Assembly: GCA_003506435.1 (NCBI GenBank)
Contig: DOAQ01000046.1
Span: 248,001 to 312,000, forward strand
Direction of reading: 5' to 3'
Origin: Prolixibacteraceae bacterium
Lineage (GTDB): Bacteria > Bacteroidota > Bacteroidia > Bacteroidales > Prolixibacteraceae
Length of the DNA stretch: 64,000 nt
How positions within the stretch are numbered: position 1 is the first letter of the stretch; the number at the start of each line of letters is the position of its first letter. Of the stretch, positions 10,224-17,721 are shown in pieces. The position numbers and the translations under genes were made by a program. The notes under the pieces are model-generated. The model was not told the origin of the DNA, ran no database searches, and saw only the letters and a list, made by a program, of their open reading frames with translations.

Positions 10224-10948
10224 AAAAAGTATACTTAGTTCTGTTTGTTTGCCTGACGGGTCTGTTCTGTGAAAGCGCCCAAGCTCAGGAACTTCATAAT
10301 AAACGGATACCTCTTTCTACGGAATCAAATTCGCTGAATTATAAACTTCAGGGTAAAAAGTATTACCAAGAACCTGCGTTTAACGATTCAAAGTTTTTAA
10401 CCAATGAATGGTGTACCGGAGATGTGGTACTTGAGAACGGTGATCGTTACGATAATCTGAAACTGAGATTAAACAGTCATCTTGACGAACTCGTTGAATA
10501 CAACAGACGGGTTGGTTCAACAATCATGCTCGATAAACATGCAATTTCCGAATTCAATCTAAATTTCGAAGACGGACACACCGAACATTTTCGCAAGATC
10601 TCTTTCAATAAATATTCAAAAGACGATCGTTATTTCAGCATCCTGCACGAAGGAAAATTGTCGGTTTTACTTTGGTACAAAACCATTGAGCAAAAAATAA
10701 CTCCATACTATGATAAAAATAATATTTTGCGCGATTTGAAATTTGTGCTTACAAAGAATTATTATCTCGTACTTCCCGATAAAAGAATTGTAAAATTTAC
10801 ACTAAAAAACCAGTCTTTTATTAAAATGTTTCCTGAACAAAAACAAGAAATAAGACGATTGTTCCGAAAAAATAAGGTTTTGATCAAAAGCAATGAAGAG
10901 ATTGTCAGAGGAGTAAAACTTATTGAAAAAGAAATCATGCAGAATTGA
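10220..10948 (+). CDS. Exported protein of unknown function, last gene of the TonB receptor operon
   Basis: Protein of 242 aa with a signal peptide (MKKVYLVLFVCLTGLFC...AQAQ, about 1-22). The middle is beta-rich with repeated charged and aromatic segments (GDVVLENGDRYDNLKLRLN, ISEFNLNFEDGHTEHFRKIS). The end is a basic amphipathic stretch (RRLFRKNKVLIKSNEEI). I do not recognise the family with certainty. The start ATG overlaps the stop of the MG2-like gene by 4 bp, so translation is coupled and it is likely part of the same surface system. The rnpB 3' end follows in the opposite direction. Confidence 0.78.
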   Translation: MKKVYLVLFVCLTGLFCESAQAQELHNKRIPLSTESNSLNYKLQGKKYYQEPAFNDSKFLTNEWCTGDVVLENGDRYDNLKLRLNSHLDELVEYNRRVGSTIMLDKHAISEFNLNFEDGHTEHFRKISFNKYSKDDRYFSILHEGKLSVLLWYKTIEQKITPYYDKNNILRDLKFVLTKNYYLVLPDKRIVKFTLKNQSFIKMFPEQKQEIRRLFRKNKVLIKSNEEIVRGVKLIEKEIMQN

Positions 10949-11000
10949 GCAACCGGTTGTAGTTTCTACACAACCACTTTTATTCTGAAAAAAAATAAAA

Positions 11001-11405
11001 AACGCAGGCCTGTAAGCCGGGTTCTGTATTCTGCCTCGTTGCCGAAACAAAACCTCTATCATTTATCTGGCCATGCCATTGCTGACATGATCGTAAGCAG
11101 CCTACCCCTTACGACATTCATTGCTGAAAACAAGGCGGGCAGCCCTGCTTGCCGGTTACCCGACAAATCGTAATATATTTGGCTTTGCAACCCATGAGAG
11201 GTACGGCTCCCGGTGTCTCCACCGGAACCGGTGAGCTTTTACCTCACCTTTTCACCCGTTCCCCGATTACTCGGGGTGGTTATTTTCTGTTACCTTACTG
11301 CAAACTTTCGCCTGCCTTCCCGTTAGGAAACATGGTGCCCTTCGTTGCCCGGACTTTCCTCCTCCCCCGGTTGCCCGGGAAAAGCGATAGAGCGGCCTGC
11401 GGCTG
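11001..11405 (-). ncRNA. rnpB: RNase P RNA (bacterial type A)
   Basis: Catalytic RNA that trims the 5' ends of tRNA precursors. On the minus strand the conserved 5' core GAGGAAAGTCCGGGC is visible (complement near 11351-11370), followed by GCAGGCGAAAG. The 3' end carries ACAGAACCCGGCTTACAGGCC. The two ends pair as helix P1: GCAGGCC at the 5' end (complement of 11394-11400) with GGCCTGC near 11004-11010. A T-rich tract after the 3' end (minus strand, below 11003) can serve as terminator. The length of about 400 nt fits type A. Exact ends are set from P1 and are good to a few bases. Confidence 0.95.
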
Positions 11406-11413
11406 CAAAAGTA
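11406..11413 (-). promoter_or_regulatory. -7 promoter box of rnpB
   Basis: Minus-strand TACTTTTG matches TAnnTTTG directly before the inferred 5' end of rnpB. The -33 region has no clear TTTG. Confidence 0.6.
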
Positions 11414-11460
11414 GTAAACTTTTCGGATGATGAACCCGGGTTGAGAAGTTGAGAATGGAT

Positions 11461-11508
11461 GAATTGTTATATTGCTGAATTGTTATGTTGTTGAATTGTT
11501 GAATTGCT
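11461..11508. repeat. Short tandem repeat, GAATTGTTATRTTGYT type
   Basis: Two 16-base units (starting GAATTGTTAT) are followed by two 8-base units GAATTGYT. The repeat lies between rnpB and the Smr gene and has no coding potential that I can support. Confidence 0.6.
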
Positions 11509-11539
11509 AAAGGTTGCTAACAGCCTTTCTGCAAGCCAA

Positions 11540-11563
11540 GACTGAGACTGAGACTGAGACTGA
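11540..11563. repeat. Tandem hexamer (GACTGA)x4
   Basis: Four perfect copies of GACTGA lie 6 bp past the stop of the minus-strand Smr gene. A simple repeat of this kind can change copy number by slippage; it is outside any gene. Confidence 0.8.
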
Positions 11564-11569
11564 TCACTG

Positions 11570-12601
11570 CTATTTCCTCAGAATAACCATGGTCGCCCCG
11601 AAGCCGTATTCCTGGAAACTGGCGTCCTGAAAAGCATATTTTTTGAATTTCAGGGAAAGCTCTTTGCGAATTTCCTGTTTCAACGTACCGTTGCCCAAAC
11701 CATGAATAAAAACAATCCGTTTGATTCCGTTTTTTATTGCTTCATCTAACTTTTCGCGAAATGTTTTCATCTGTATTTCAAGCATCTCGTGGTTCGAAAG
11801 GCCACGGTTGTCGTCCAGCAATTCGTGTATATGAAGGTCAACTTCCACCAAATCGGGATTCAGGTTCAACTGCTTTTTAACCTTCGGCTCCTGCTTTTCG
11901 CGAATCACCTTGTGTATTTCCTGGCTGGTCAAATCCTGCAATTCGTCTTCAAAATCGGAATTACTGATCGGGATTAAAAGGGCGCCGGTCGAAAAATACA
12001 CGCTTCGCTGAAAACTTTTTTCCTTGTAAAATTTCACCGGACTGATTTTTATCCGTTTGAAAACCGGCAGTTCGCAGTTTTTTGATTTTTCGCGGAAAAA
12101 CAGCAACTGGAAATAGAAATCAGGCAGATCGTTCAATTCATTCTGCGAAAAACTTTCCAGCAATAGTTTTGTACCGGCTTCCAGTTTGCCCGATTTCACA
12201 CTCGAATATTCGCCTTCATTCAAATGACTGTAGTTGTACAAAACCGTAAAATTGCTGCCATTTACCAAATACGCTTTCATTTCCCCGGCAATGGGATTGG
12301 CTGCGTTTTCAGGAACAAAAGCAAAATAAAACTCCGGGGCATCGCTGGTTTCAACAATAATTCGTTCAGCAGAATTATCTTCTGGTTTATTCTGAACCTG
12401 ACTCTGCGATTCACGTTTCGTTTGACCGGCATCCGGCTTTTCGTCCCGCCGGTCGTCAACCAATACCAGTTGCGAAATGAGTACCGGTACTTCAAAACCA
12501 TCGTTGTCTTCCACATTTACCATATTTTTTCCTGAGAAGCCAGTCACGGTTCCACCACCAACTGCATTCAGAAATTTCACTTTGTCACCAATCTGTATCA
12601 T
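11570..12601 (-). CDS. DUF2027 and Smr domain protein
   Basis: Protein of 343 aa, probably cytoplasmic. The N-terminus (IQIGDKVKFLNAVGGGTVTGF) is a small beta domain like the DUF2027 N-terminus, and the middle (about 80-215) is the rest of DUF2027. The C-terminal Smr domain (about 255-343) has the motifs VDLHIHELL and IHGLGNGTLKQEI. Smr domains are nicking endonuclease or RNA-binding modules; the family with DUF2027 is widespread in Bacteroidota without a proven role. It is not MutS2, since no MutS ATPase domain is present. It is divergent from the QueA-type gene. Confidence 0.88.
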   Translation of the reverse strand: MIQIGDKVKFLNAVGGGTVTGFSGKNMVNVEDNDGFEVPVLISQLVLVDDRRDEKPDAGQTKRESQSQVQNKPEDNSAERIIVETSDAPEFYFAFVPENAANPIAGEMKAYLVNGSNFTVLYNYSHLNEGEYSSVKSGKLEAGTKLLLESFSQNELNDLPDFYFQLLFFREKSKNCELPVFKRIKISPVKFYKEKSFQRSVYFSTGALLIPISNSDFEDELQDLTSQEIHKVIREKQEPKVKKQLNLNPDLVEVDLHIHELLDDNRGLSNHEMLEIQMKTFREKLDEAIKNGIKRIVFIHGLGNGTLKQEIRKELSLKFKKYAFQDASFQEYGFGATMVILRK

Positions 12602-12634
12602 GTATTTCCAATTTTTGTCAAAAGTACGAAGTAT

Positions 12635-12665
12635 TTTGTGCTACCCGGCAGAATCTTTACATTTG
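12635..12665 (+). promoter_or_regulatory. Complete -33/-7 promoter of the QueA-type gene
   Basis: TTTG at 12635-12638, a 19-base spacer and TACATTTG at 12658-12665 fit the Bacteroidota consensus closely. Transcription should begin about 12670, which rules out the upstream in-frame GTG at 12638 as start codon. Confidence 0.75.
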
Positions 12666-12676
12666 CGGCCAGAATT

Positions 12677-13909
12677 ATGGGAAATTTCAACAATATAAAC
12701 CCGGGCAGTATTTCAATCAGCGATTTTAATTATCCTCTTCCGGATGAAAAAATTGCGAAATACCCGCTGCCACAGCGCGACCAATCGAAATTACTGGTAT
12801 GGAAAAACCATTCGATTGAAGACCGCATTTTCAGTGAACTTCCCGATTTATTGCCCACAAACAGCCTGCTGATTTTCAATAATACCAAAGTCATTCGGGC
12901 AAGGCTTTTGTTCGAAAAAGAAACCGGCGCCCGCATCGAAATATTCTGTCTCGACCCGCACGAACCATCCGATTACCAGATTGCTTTTCAGCAAACCAAA
13001 ACGTGTACCTGGAAATGCATGATTGGCAATCTGAAAAAATGGAAAGAAGGAACACTAAAAAAATCGATTATTATTGAAGGAGAAAACGTTGAGCTTTGTG
13101 CCGAAAAAATCAGTTCCGACCGGCAAGACAACATTATTCGGTTCATCTGGAACAATGTCCATTTCGAATTTTCAAAAATTATCGAACACGCGGGAATCCT
13201 TCCCATTCCTCCCTATTTGAACAGAGAAACCGAGGAATCGGACTTGCAACGTTATCAAACCGTCTATTCAAAAATAAAAGGTTCGGTGGCTGCACCCACG
13301 GCCGGGCTTCATTTTACCGAAGAAGTTTTTCAGCGAATCCGTGAAAAAGGTTATCAAACCGAAGAATTGACGCTGCATGTCGGCGCCGGGACTTTTCAGC
13401 CCGTAAAATCAGAAACCATCGAAGCACACCGGATGCACGCCGAACAAATATACATTCCGCAACAACTGATCGAACGGTTATTGAAACACCGGGGCCCCCG
13501 CATCGCCGTGGGAACTACCACTATCCGCACCCTCGAAAGCATCTACTGGCTCGGAACCCAGATTACCACAGGTTCAGTTTCTGATATTTCGAACCTGAAG
13601 ATTTCGCAGTGGGAACCCTATCAGGGTACAAAAAAAATAGAAGTAAACGAGTCGCTGCAGGCCATTCTTTCGTTCATGAAAAGCAGGCAAACCGACCATT
13701 TTTCGGCTTCCACCGAAATCATTATTGTGCCGGGCTACGAATTCACGATAATCGACGGGATGCTGACCAATTTTCACCAGCCACAAAGTACGCTGTTGCT
13801 ATTGGTTTCCGCATTTCTGGGCGAAAACTGGAAAACCGTTTACAACCATGCACTACAAAACAATTATCGGTTCCTAAGTTACGGCGACAGCAATTTATAC
13901 CTGAAATAA
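12677..13909 (+). CDS. queA: S-adenosylmethionine:tRNA ribosyltransferase-isomerase (QueA family)
   Basis: Transfers the ribosyl part of S-adenosylmethionine to preQ1 in tRNA to make epoxyqueuosine, a late step in queuosine synthesis. Family segments seen are FNYPLPDEKIAKYPLPQRDQ, LLIFNNTKVIRARL, KIIEHAGILPIPPYL, RYQTVYSKIKGSVAAPTAG, LTLHVGAGTFQPV and FHQPQSTLLLLVSAFLG. At 410 aa it is longer than the roughly 350-aa E. coli enzyme; Bacteroidota often carry a long-form homologue besides the standard one, so this may be that second form. The ATG at 12677 is chosen because the promoter overlaps the upstream GTG. Confidence 0.85.
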   Translation: MGNFNNINPGSISISDFNYPLPDEKIAKYPLPQRDQSKLLVWKNHSIEDRIFSELPDLLPTNSLLIFNNTKVIRARLLFEKETGARIEIFCLDPHEPSDYQIAFQQTKTCTWKCMIGNLKKWKEGTLKKSIIIEGENVELCAEKISSDRQDNIIRFIWNNVHFEFSKIIEHAGILPIPPYLNRETEESDLQRYQTVYSKIKGSVAAPTAGLHFTEEVFQRIREKGYQTEELTLHVGAGTFQPVKSETIEAHRMHAEQIYIPQQLIERLLKHRGPRIAVGTTTIRTLESIYWLGTQITTGSVSDISNLKISQWEPYQGTKKIEVNESLQAILSFMKSRQTDHFSASTEIIIVPGYEFTIIDGMLTNFHQPQSTLLLLVSAFLGENWKTVYNHALQNNYRFLSYGDSNLYLK

Positions 13910-14008
13910 ACGTCGGGCAAACTTCCTTTACATTTCTATTAACAATTACCCGCCAGTTATTAACGAAAGCCTTTTTGAAAGGACATATCTGTTATTTTTA
14001 TATCCTCT

Positions 14009-14016
14009 TAATTTTG
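14009..14016 (+). promoter_or_regulatory. -7 promoter box before the PurF-like gene
   Basis: TAATTTTG matches TAnnTTTG 17 bp before the ATG at 14034. No properly spaced TTTG is seen upstream. Confidence 0.5.
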
Positions 14017-14033
14017 CAATTAAAACTATTGGT

Positions 14034-15440
14034 ATGAGCGGATTTTTTGGAAGTGTTTCGAAAAACGATTGTGTTGCCGATGTATTCTACGGCACTGATT
14101 ATCATTCACATTTAGGCACCAAACGTGCCGGAATGGCTTTTCTTTCAGAAGAAAAAGGTTTTCAGAGAGCCATCCACAGCCTTGAAGACGGCTACTTCAG
14201 AAATAAATTCGATAATGATATGGCCGGATTCAAGGGAACCAGCGGCATTGGTGTCATCAGCGATAACGAAGCACAACCAATACTGGTGACCTCCCATTTG
14301 GGACGATATGCAGTAGCAACTGTAAGCAAAATTGTCAACCTTGATGAACTGGAAGAACGTTACATGCGGTTGCGGCGCACATTTTCGGAAACCAGTCAGG
14401 GGTCGGTAAACCCGACAGAGCTGGTTGCCATGCTTATTGCAGAAGGCGAAGATTTTGCTTCAGGAATTGAAAATGTCTATAACCTTGTGAAAGGTTCCTG
14501 TTCCATATTAATTCTTACTGAAAACGGGATTATCGCTGCACGCGACAAACTGGGACGCACACCAATTATCATCGGAAAAAAAGAAGGCGCTTTTGCCCTT
14601 GCATTTGAAACCTGCGCTTTTCCGAACCTCGGTTTCGAAATTGAAAAATACCTTGGCCCGGGCGAAGTTGTTCACGTAACGGCCGATGGCCATACTCAGT
14701 TGCGCAAACCGAATGAAAAAATGCAGGTTTGTTCATTCCTCTGGGTATATTATGGTTATCCTCCATCGTTTTACGAAGGCATTAATGTTGATGGATGCCG
14801 CTACCGTTGCGGTGCAGCGCTTGCCCACAACGACACAACCGAAGCCGACTTTGTTGCCGGGATACCCGATTCAGGAGTGGGGCATGCTATGGGTTACAGC
14901 AATGAAAAGAAAATTCCGCTAAAACGTCCGTATTCGAAATACACGCCAACCTGGCCCCGAAGTTTTATGCCTCAGAACCAAAATATGCGCGACCTTGTTG
15001 CCAAAATGAAACTCATACCCAACGTTTCGGTAATCAGGGGAAACCGGGGCATTTTCCTTGACGATTCGATTGTTCGCGGTACTCAGTTAAAAGACAATGT
15101 CCACGATTTGCATGCCGCAGGGATCAAAGAAGTGCACATGCGTATTGCCTGCCCTCCCCTCACCTATCCCTGCGAATTTCTGAATTTCAGCCGTTCGCGA
15201 TCGAACCTTGATCTGGCAACCCACAAAGCCGTTAACCAACTTGAAGGAAAAACGGACATTGACATGGCCGAATATTCCGACAGCAATAGCCCAAAATATG
15301 CCGCAATGGTTGAACAAATACGCAAAAATCTGGATCTGACCACACTCAAGTTTCAAAAACTCGACGATCTGGTAGAAGCAATTGGTCTTCCAAAAGAAAA
15401 GCTTTGTACCCACTGCTGGGACGGATCAAGTTATTTTTAA
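14034..15440 (+). CDS. PurF-like amidophosphoribosyltransferase lacking the N-terminal Cys nucleophile
   Basis: Homologue of glutamine PRPP amidotransferase, the first committed enzyme of purine synthesis. The N-terminal class II glutaminase fold is present (YGTDYHSHLGTKRAGMAF, TSHLGRYAVATVSKIVN), but the protein begins MSGFFG where active enzymes have Cys as the mature N-terminal residue. Ser replaces the nucleophile, so glutamine hydrolysis should be lost or changed. The PRPP loop is intact (FLDDSIVRGT, about residues 340-350). Cys residues matching the Fe-S ligands of the B. subtilis type are visible in QVCSF, YPCEF and CTHC. Length of 468 aa is normal. Known in Bacteroidota as a second PurF-like protein; it may use ammonia or have another role. 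The stop overlaps the convergent exonuclease gene by 4 bp. Confidence 0.82.
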   Translation: MSGFFGSVSKNDCVADVFYGTDYHSHLGTKRAGMAFLSEEKGFQRAIHSLEDGYFRNKFDNDMAGFKGTSGIGVISDNEAQPILVTSHLGRYAVATVSKIVNLDELEERYMRLRRTFSETSQGSVNPTELVAMLIAEGEDFASGIENVYNLVKGSCSILILTENGIIAARDKLGRTPIIIGKKEGAFALAFETCAFPNLGFEIEKYLGPGEVVHVTADGHTQLRKPNEKMQVCSFLWVYYGYPPSFYEGINVDGCRYRCGAALAHNDTTEADFVAGIPDSGVGHAMGYSNEKKIPLKRPYSKYTPTWPRSFMPQNQNMRDLVAKMKLIPNVSVIRGNRGIFLDDSIVRGTQLKDNVHDLHAAGIKEVHMRIACPPLTYPCEFLNFSRSRSNLDLATHKAVNQLEGKTDIDMAEYSDSNSPKYAAMVEQIRKNLDLTTLKFQKLDDLVEAIGLPKEKLCTHCWDGSSYF

Positions 15441-15976
15441 AATAGTCGGGTTTGGGCATTTCTGGTTATTCTGCTTGCCTGTTCATGTTTTTCGAGCAGG
15501 ATTTCAAATAATTTAACGGTTGCCAGAGCGTCGCCTGCTGCCCGGTGCCGACCGTCAATAGTAATATCCAGGTCGCTGCATAATTTCCCCAGCGAATACG
15601 ACGCATGTCCGGGAAGGTATTTCCGTCCGAGTTTAACAGTGCACATGGTTTTGCGTTTAAAATCATACCCCAAACGGCTGAATTCTTCCTGAATAAATCT
15701 ATAATCGAAGCTAGCATTGTGTGCAACAAAAATATTTCCGGCCGTCAGTTCAATCACTTTCTTTGCAATTTCATAAAAGCGAGGGGCATCCTTCACCATT
15801 TCATCATCAATACCTGTCAGTTTCGTAATAAAATAAGGAATATGACATTCAGGGTTTATCAATGTTAAAAAAGAATTAACTATTTCCTGCCCATTGTGTA
15901 CAAATATTGCTATTTCAGTAATTTTACCGGACTTCGTAGTTATTCCTGTTGTTTCAATGTCAATTATGGTATACAA
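15437..15976 (-). CDS. DnaQ-like 3'-5' exonuclease (DEDDh type)
   Basis: Exonuclease domain protein of 179 aa. The three Exo motifs are present: DIETTG (Asp, Glu), VAHNASFDYRF (Asp) and HRAAGDALAT (His, Asp), which are the four acidic metal ligands and the general base. It resembles the proofreading epsilon subunit and PolC-type exonucleases. In many relatives the domain is fused to a UvrC-like GIY-YIG nuclease; here it stands alone, so a role in repair or RNA trimming is possible. The gene is convergent with the PurF-like gene. Confidence 0.88.
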   Translation of the reverse strand: MYTIIDIETTGITTKSGKITEIAIFVHNGQEIVNSFLTLINPECHIPYFITKLTGIDDEMVKDAPRFYEIAKKVIELTAGNIFVAHNASFDYRFIQEEFSRLGYDFKRKTMCTVKLGRKYLPGHASYSLGKLCSDLDITIDGRHRAAGDALATVKLFEILLEKHEQASRITRNAQTRLF

Positions 15977-16151
15977 TGCTCTTTTATTTTATACAAAAAT
16001 GGAAAAAAATATCTATTATACGATACCAGTTTCAGTAAAGTAAAAAGCATGGATCATGAAAAAAAAAAATAGAACAGGGATCATTTTCAGAATATGTTAT
16101 TAATAACATTAAAAAAAATTGTAAATTGTCGTAAATATAAACCTCATAATT

Positions 16152-17600
16152 ATGAAACGAACAGCTTTATATCTTGTTTTTTTTCTTTCCACCTTTGGTT
16201 TATTTGCACAAAATGCAGATAATAAGTGGGCTTTGGGAATTGAATTTGGCACGTTGCAGTACAAAGGTGATCTGGGAGACCAGTTCAACAAGTTTAACGA
16301 CTGGAAGAACGGTGTTGGCTTAAGTTTAATTCGATATCTAAATCCATCTTTTGATGGAGTTTTGCATCTTGACTATAATCTGGTTGACGAAGCCGGTCCT
16401 CTACTCACCGAGGCAAACCGATTTCAGGCACGTTTTTTTAACGTCGGATTAGATTTACGTTACAAACTGAACAACGGATACATTTTTAAAGAAGACGCAT
16501 TGATTCAACCCTTCGGTGCGCTGGGTTTCGGTTATCTTGGAGGAAATGTCTATGGTCTTAGTCTTGCAAATGGCACTACTCCATACGACAAAAATATGGG
16601 AGCCCTGGATTTTTACGTTGGAGTTGGAACCAAGGTCCGGATTTCAGAAAAAGTAAGCTGGACTCTTGAATATGGACAAATTAATACGACGGAAGACAAT
16701 TTTGACGAAGCTACCGCATTACTGGACGGAAACGACAAATTCCGCAGAGTAAAAACAGGACTGGTAATCACACTGGGTAAAGCCAAAGACTCGGACGGTG
16801 ACGGAGTTACCGATCGTAAAGACGAATGTCCGGAAACTCCCACCGGAGTTCAGGTTGATGAAAAAGGCTGTCCAATTGATACCGACGGCGACGGAATTGC
16901 CGATTATCAGGACGATTGTCCTACTGTTGCCGGAGTTCCTGCACTCAAAGGCTGCCCTGATAAAGATGGCGACGGAATTGCAGACAAAGACGATGAATGC
17001 CCGGATGTTGCCGGAATAAAACAGTTTAAAGGTTGTCCGGATTCAGACGGAGACGGGGTTACTGACAAAGACGATAAATGTCCGGATACACCAAAAGGAT
17101 GGAAAGTTGACGCAAAAGGTTGTCCACTTGACAGTGACGGAGACGGAATTGTAGATGCAGAAGATGCATGTCCTACCGTTGCAGGAGTTGCCGAAGAAAA
17201 AGGCTGTCCAAAGAAAGACAAAGCAAAAGAAGCAGAACGTATCCCAGCCAAAATAGATCAGAAAATTGAACCGGTTTATTTCGTAATCGACCAGAGCTAT
17301 ATTACTGATTATTCGAAGAAGAAACTTGACAACATTGTAAGCATATTAAAAAGCAATTCGAATTATTTATTGGATGTTTACGGACATACCGATGACACGG
17401 CTGATGAAGACTACAATATGAAACTTTCTCAAAGAAGGATCGATTCGGTTATAGCATATCTCACCAGCAAGGGAATCAGCGCCTCCATTATCCATCAAAC
17501 AAAAGCATTCGGGGAAAGCAAACCTGCCGATACCAATGCAACTGACCAAGGAAGGCAAAAGAACCGCCGGGTTGAATTTATGATCATGATTTTAAAATAG
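16152..17600 (+). CDS. OmpA-family outer-membrane protein with TSP3 calcium-binding repeats
   Basis: Outer-membrane protein of 482 aa. A signal peptide (about 1-19, ending LFAQ) precedes an eight-strand beta-barrel-like region (about 25-205). A linker of thrombospondin type 3 repeats follows (about 210-355; repeated DSDGDGVTDKDDKCPDTP-like units rich in Asp, expected to bind calcium). The C-terminal OmpA peptidoglycan-binding domain (about 365-482) has YGHTDDTADEDYNMKLSQRR and GRQKNRRVEFMI. It probably ties the outer membrane to the cell wall. The internal DNA repetition at 16790-17210 comes from the protein repeats. A terminator follows. Confidence 0.93.
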   Translation: MKRTALYLVFFLSTFGLFAQNADNKWALGIEFGTLQYKGDLGDQFNKFNDWKNGVGLSLIRYLNPSFDGVLHLDYNLVDEAGPLLTEANRFQARFFNVGLDLRYKLNNGYIFKEDALIQPFGALGFGYLGGNVYGLSLANGTTPYDKNMGALDFYVGVGTKVRISEKVSWTLEYGQINTTEDNFDEATALLDGNDKFRRVKTGLVITLGKAKDSDGDGVTDRKDECPETPTGVQVDEKGCPIDTDGDGIADYQDDCPTVAGVPALKGCPDKDGDGIADKDDECPDVAGIKQFKGCPDSDGDGVTDKDDKCPDTPKGWKVDAKGCPLDSDGDGIVDAEDACPTVAGVAEEKGCPKKDKAKEAERIPAKIDQKIEPVYFVIDQSYITDYSKKKLDNIVSILKSNSNYLLDVYGHTDDTADEDYNMKLSQRRIDSVIAYLTSKGISASIIHQTKAFGESKPADTNATDQGRQKNRRVEFMIMILK

Positions 17601-17619
17601 AAATACATTTTTTCTGTAG

Positions 17620-17650
17620 AAAAACCCTGTCCTTACGGATGGGGTTTTTC
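17620..17650 (+). terminator. Intrinsic terminator after the OmpA gene
   Basis: Stem AAAACCCTGTCC / GGATGGGGTTTT with loop TTAC, including two G-T pairs, followed by TTTTTC. Confidence 0.75.
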
Positions 17651-17686
17651 ATTTATCCGGGCTTCACTTCATTCCCCGGAAAATCT

Positions 17687-17694
17687 TATCTTTG
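17687..17694 (+). promoter_or_regulatory. -7 promoter box of argS
   Basis: TATCTTTG fits TAnnTTTG and overlaps the TTG at 17692, so that codon cannot be the start; the ATG at 17722 is used. Confidence 0.6.
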
Positions 17695-17721
17695 CCACGC
17701 AATTTTAAAATTCAGGATAAA

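Noticed and set aside
11149..11430. 93-codon plus-strand open frame
   Set aside because: It is antisense to rnpB, whose conserved core explains the sequence.
11570..12601. MutS2
   Set aside because: Only the Smr domain is shared; the MutS ATPase and core domains are absent and the N-terminus is DUF2027.
16790..17210. Repeated DNA suggesting a CRISPR or tandem repeat array
   Set aside because: The repetition follows codons of TSP3 Asp-rich protein repeats inside the OmpA gene; there are no constant repeats with unique spacers. No CRISPR array was seen anywhere.
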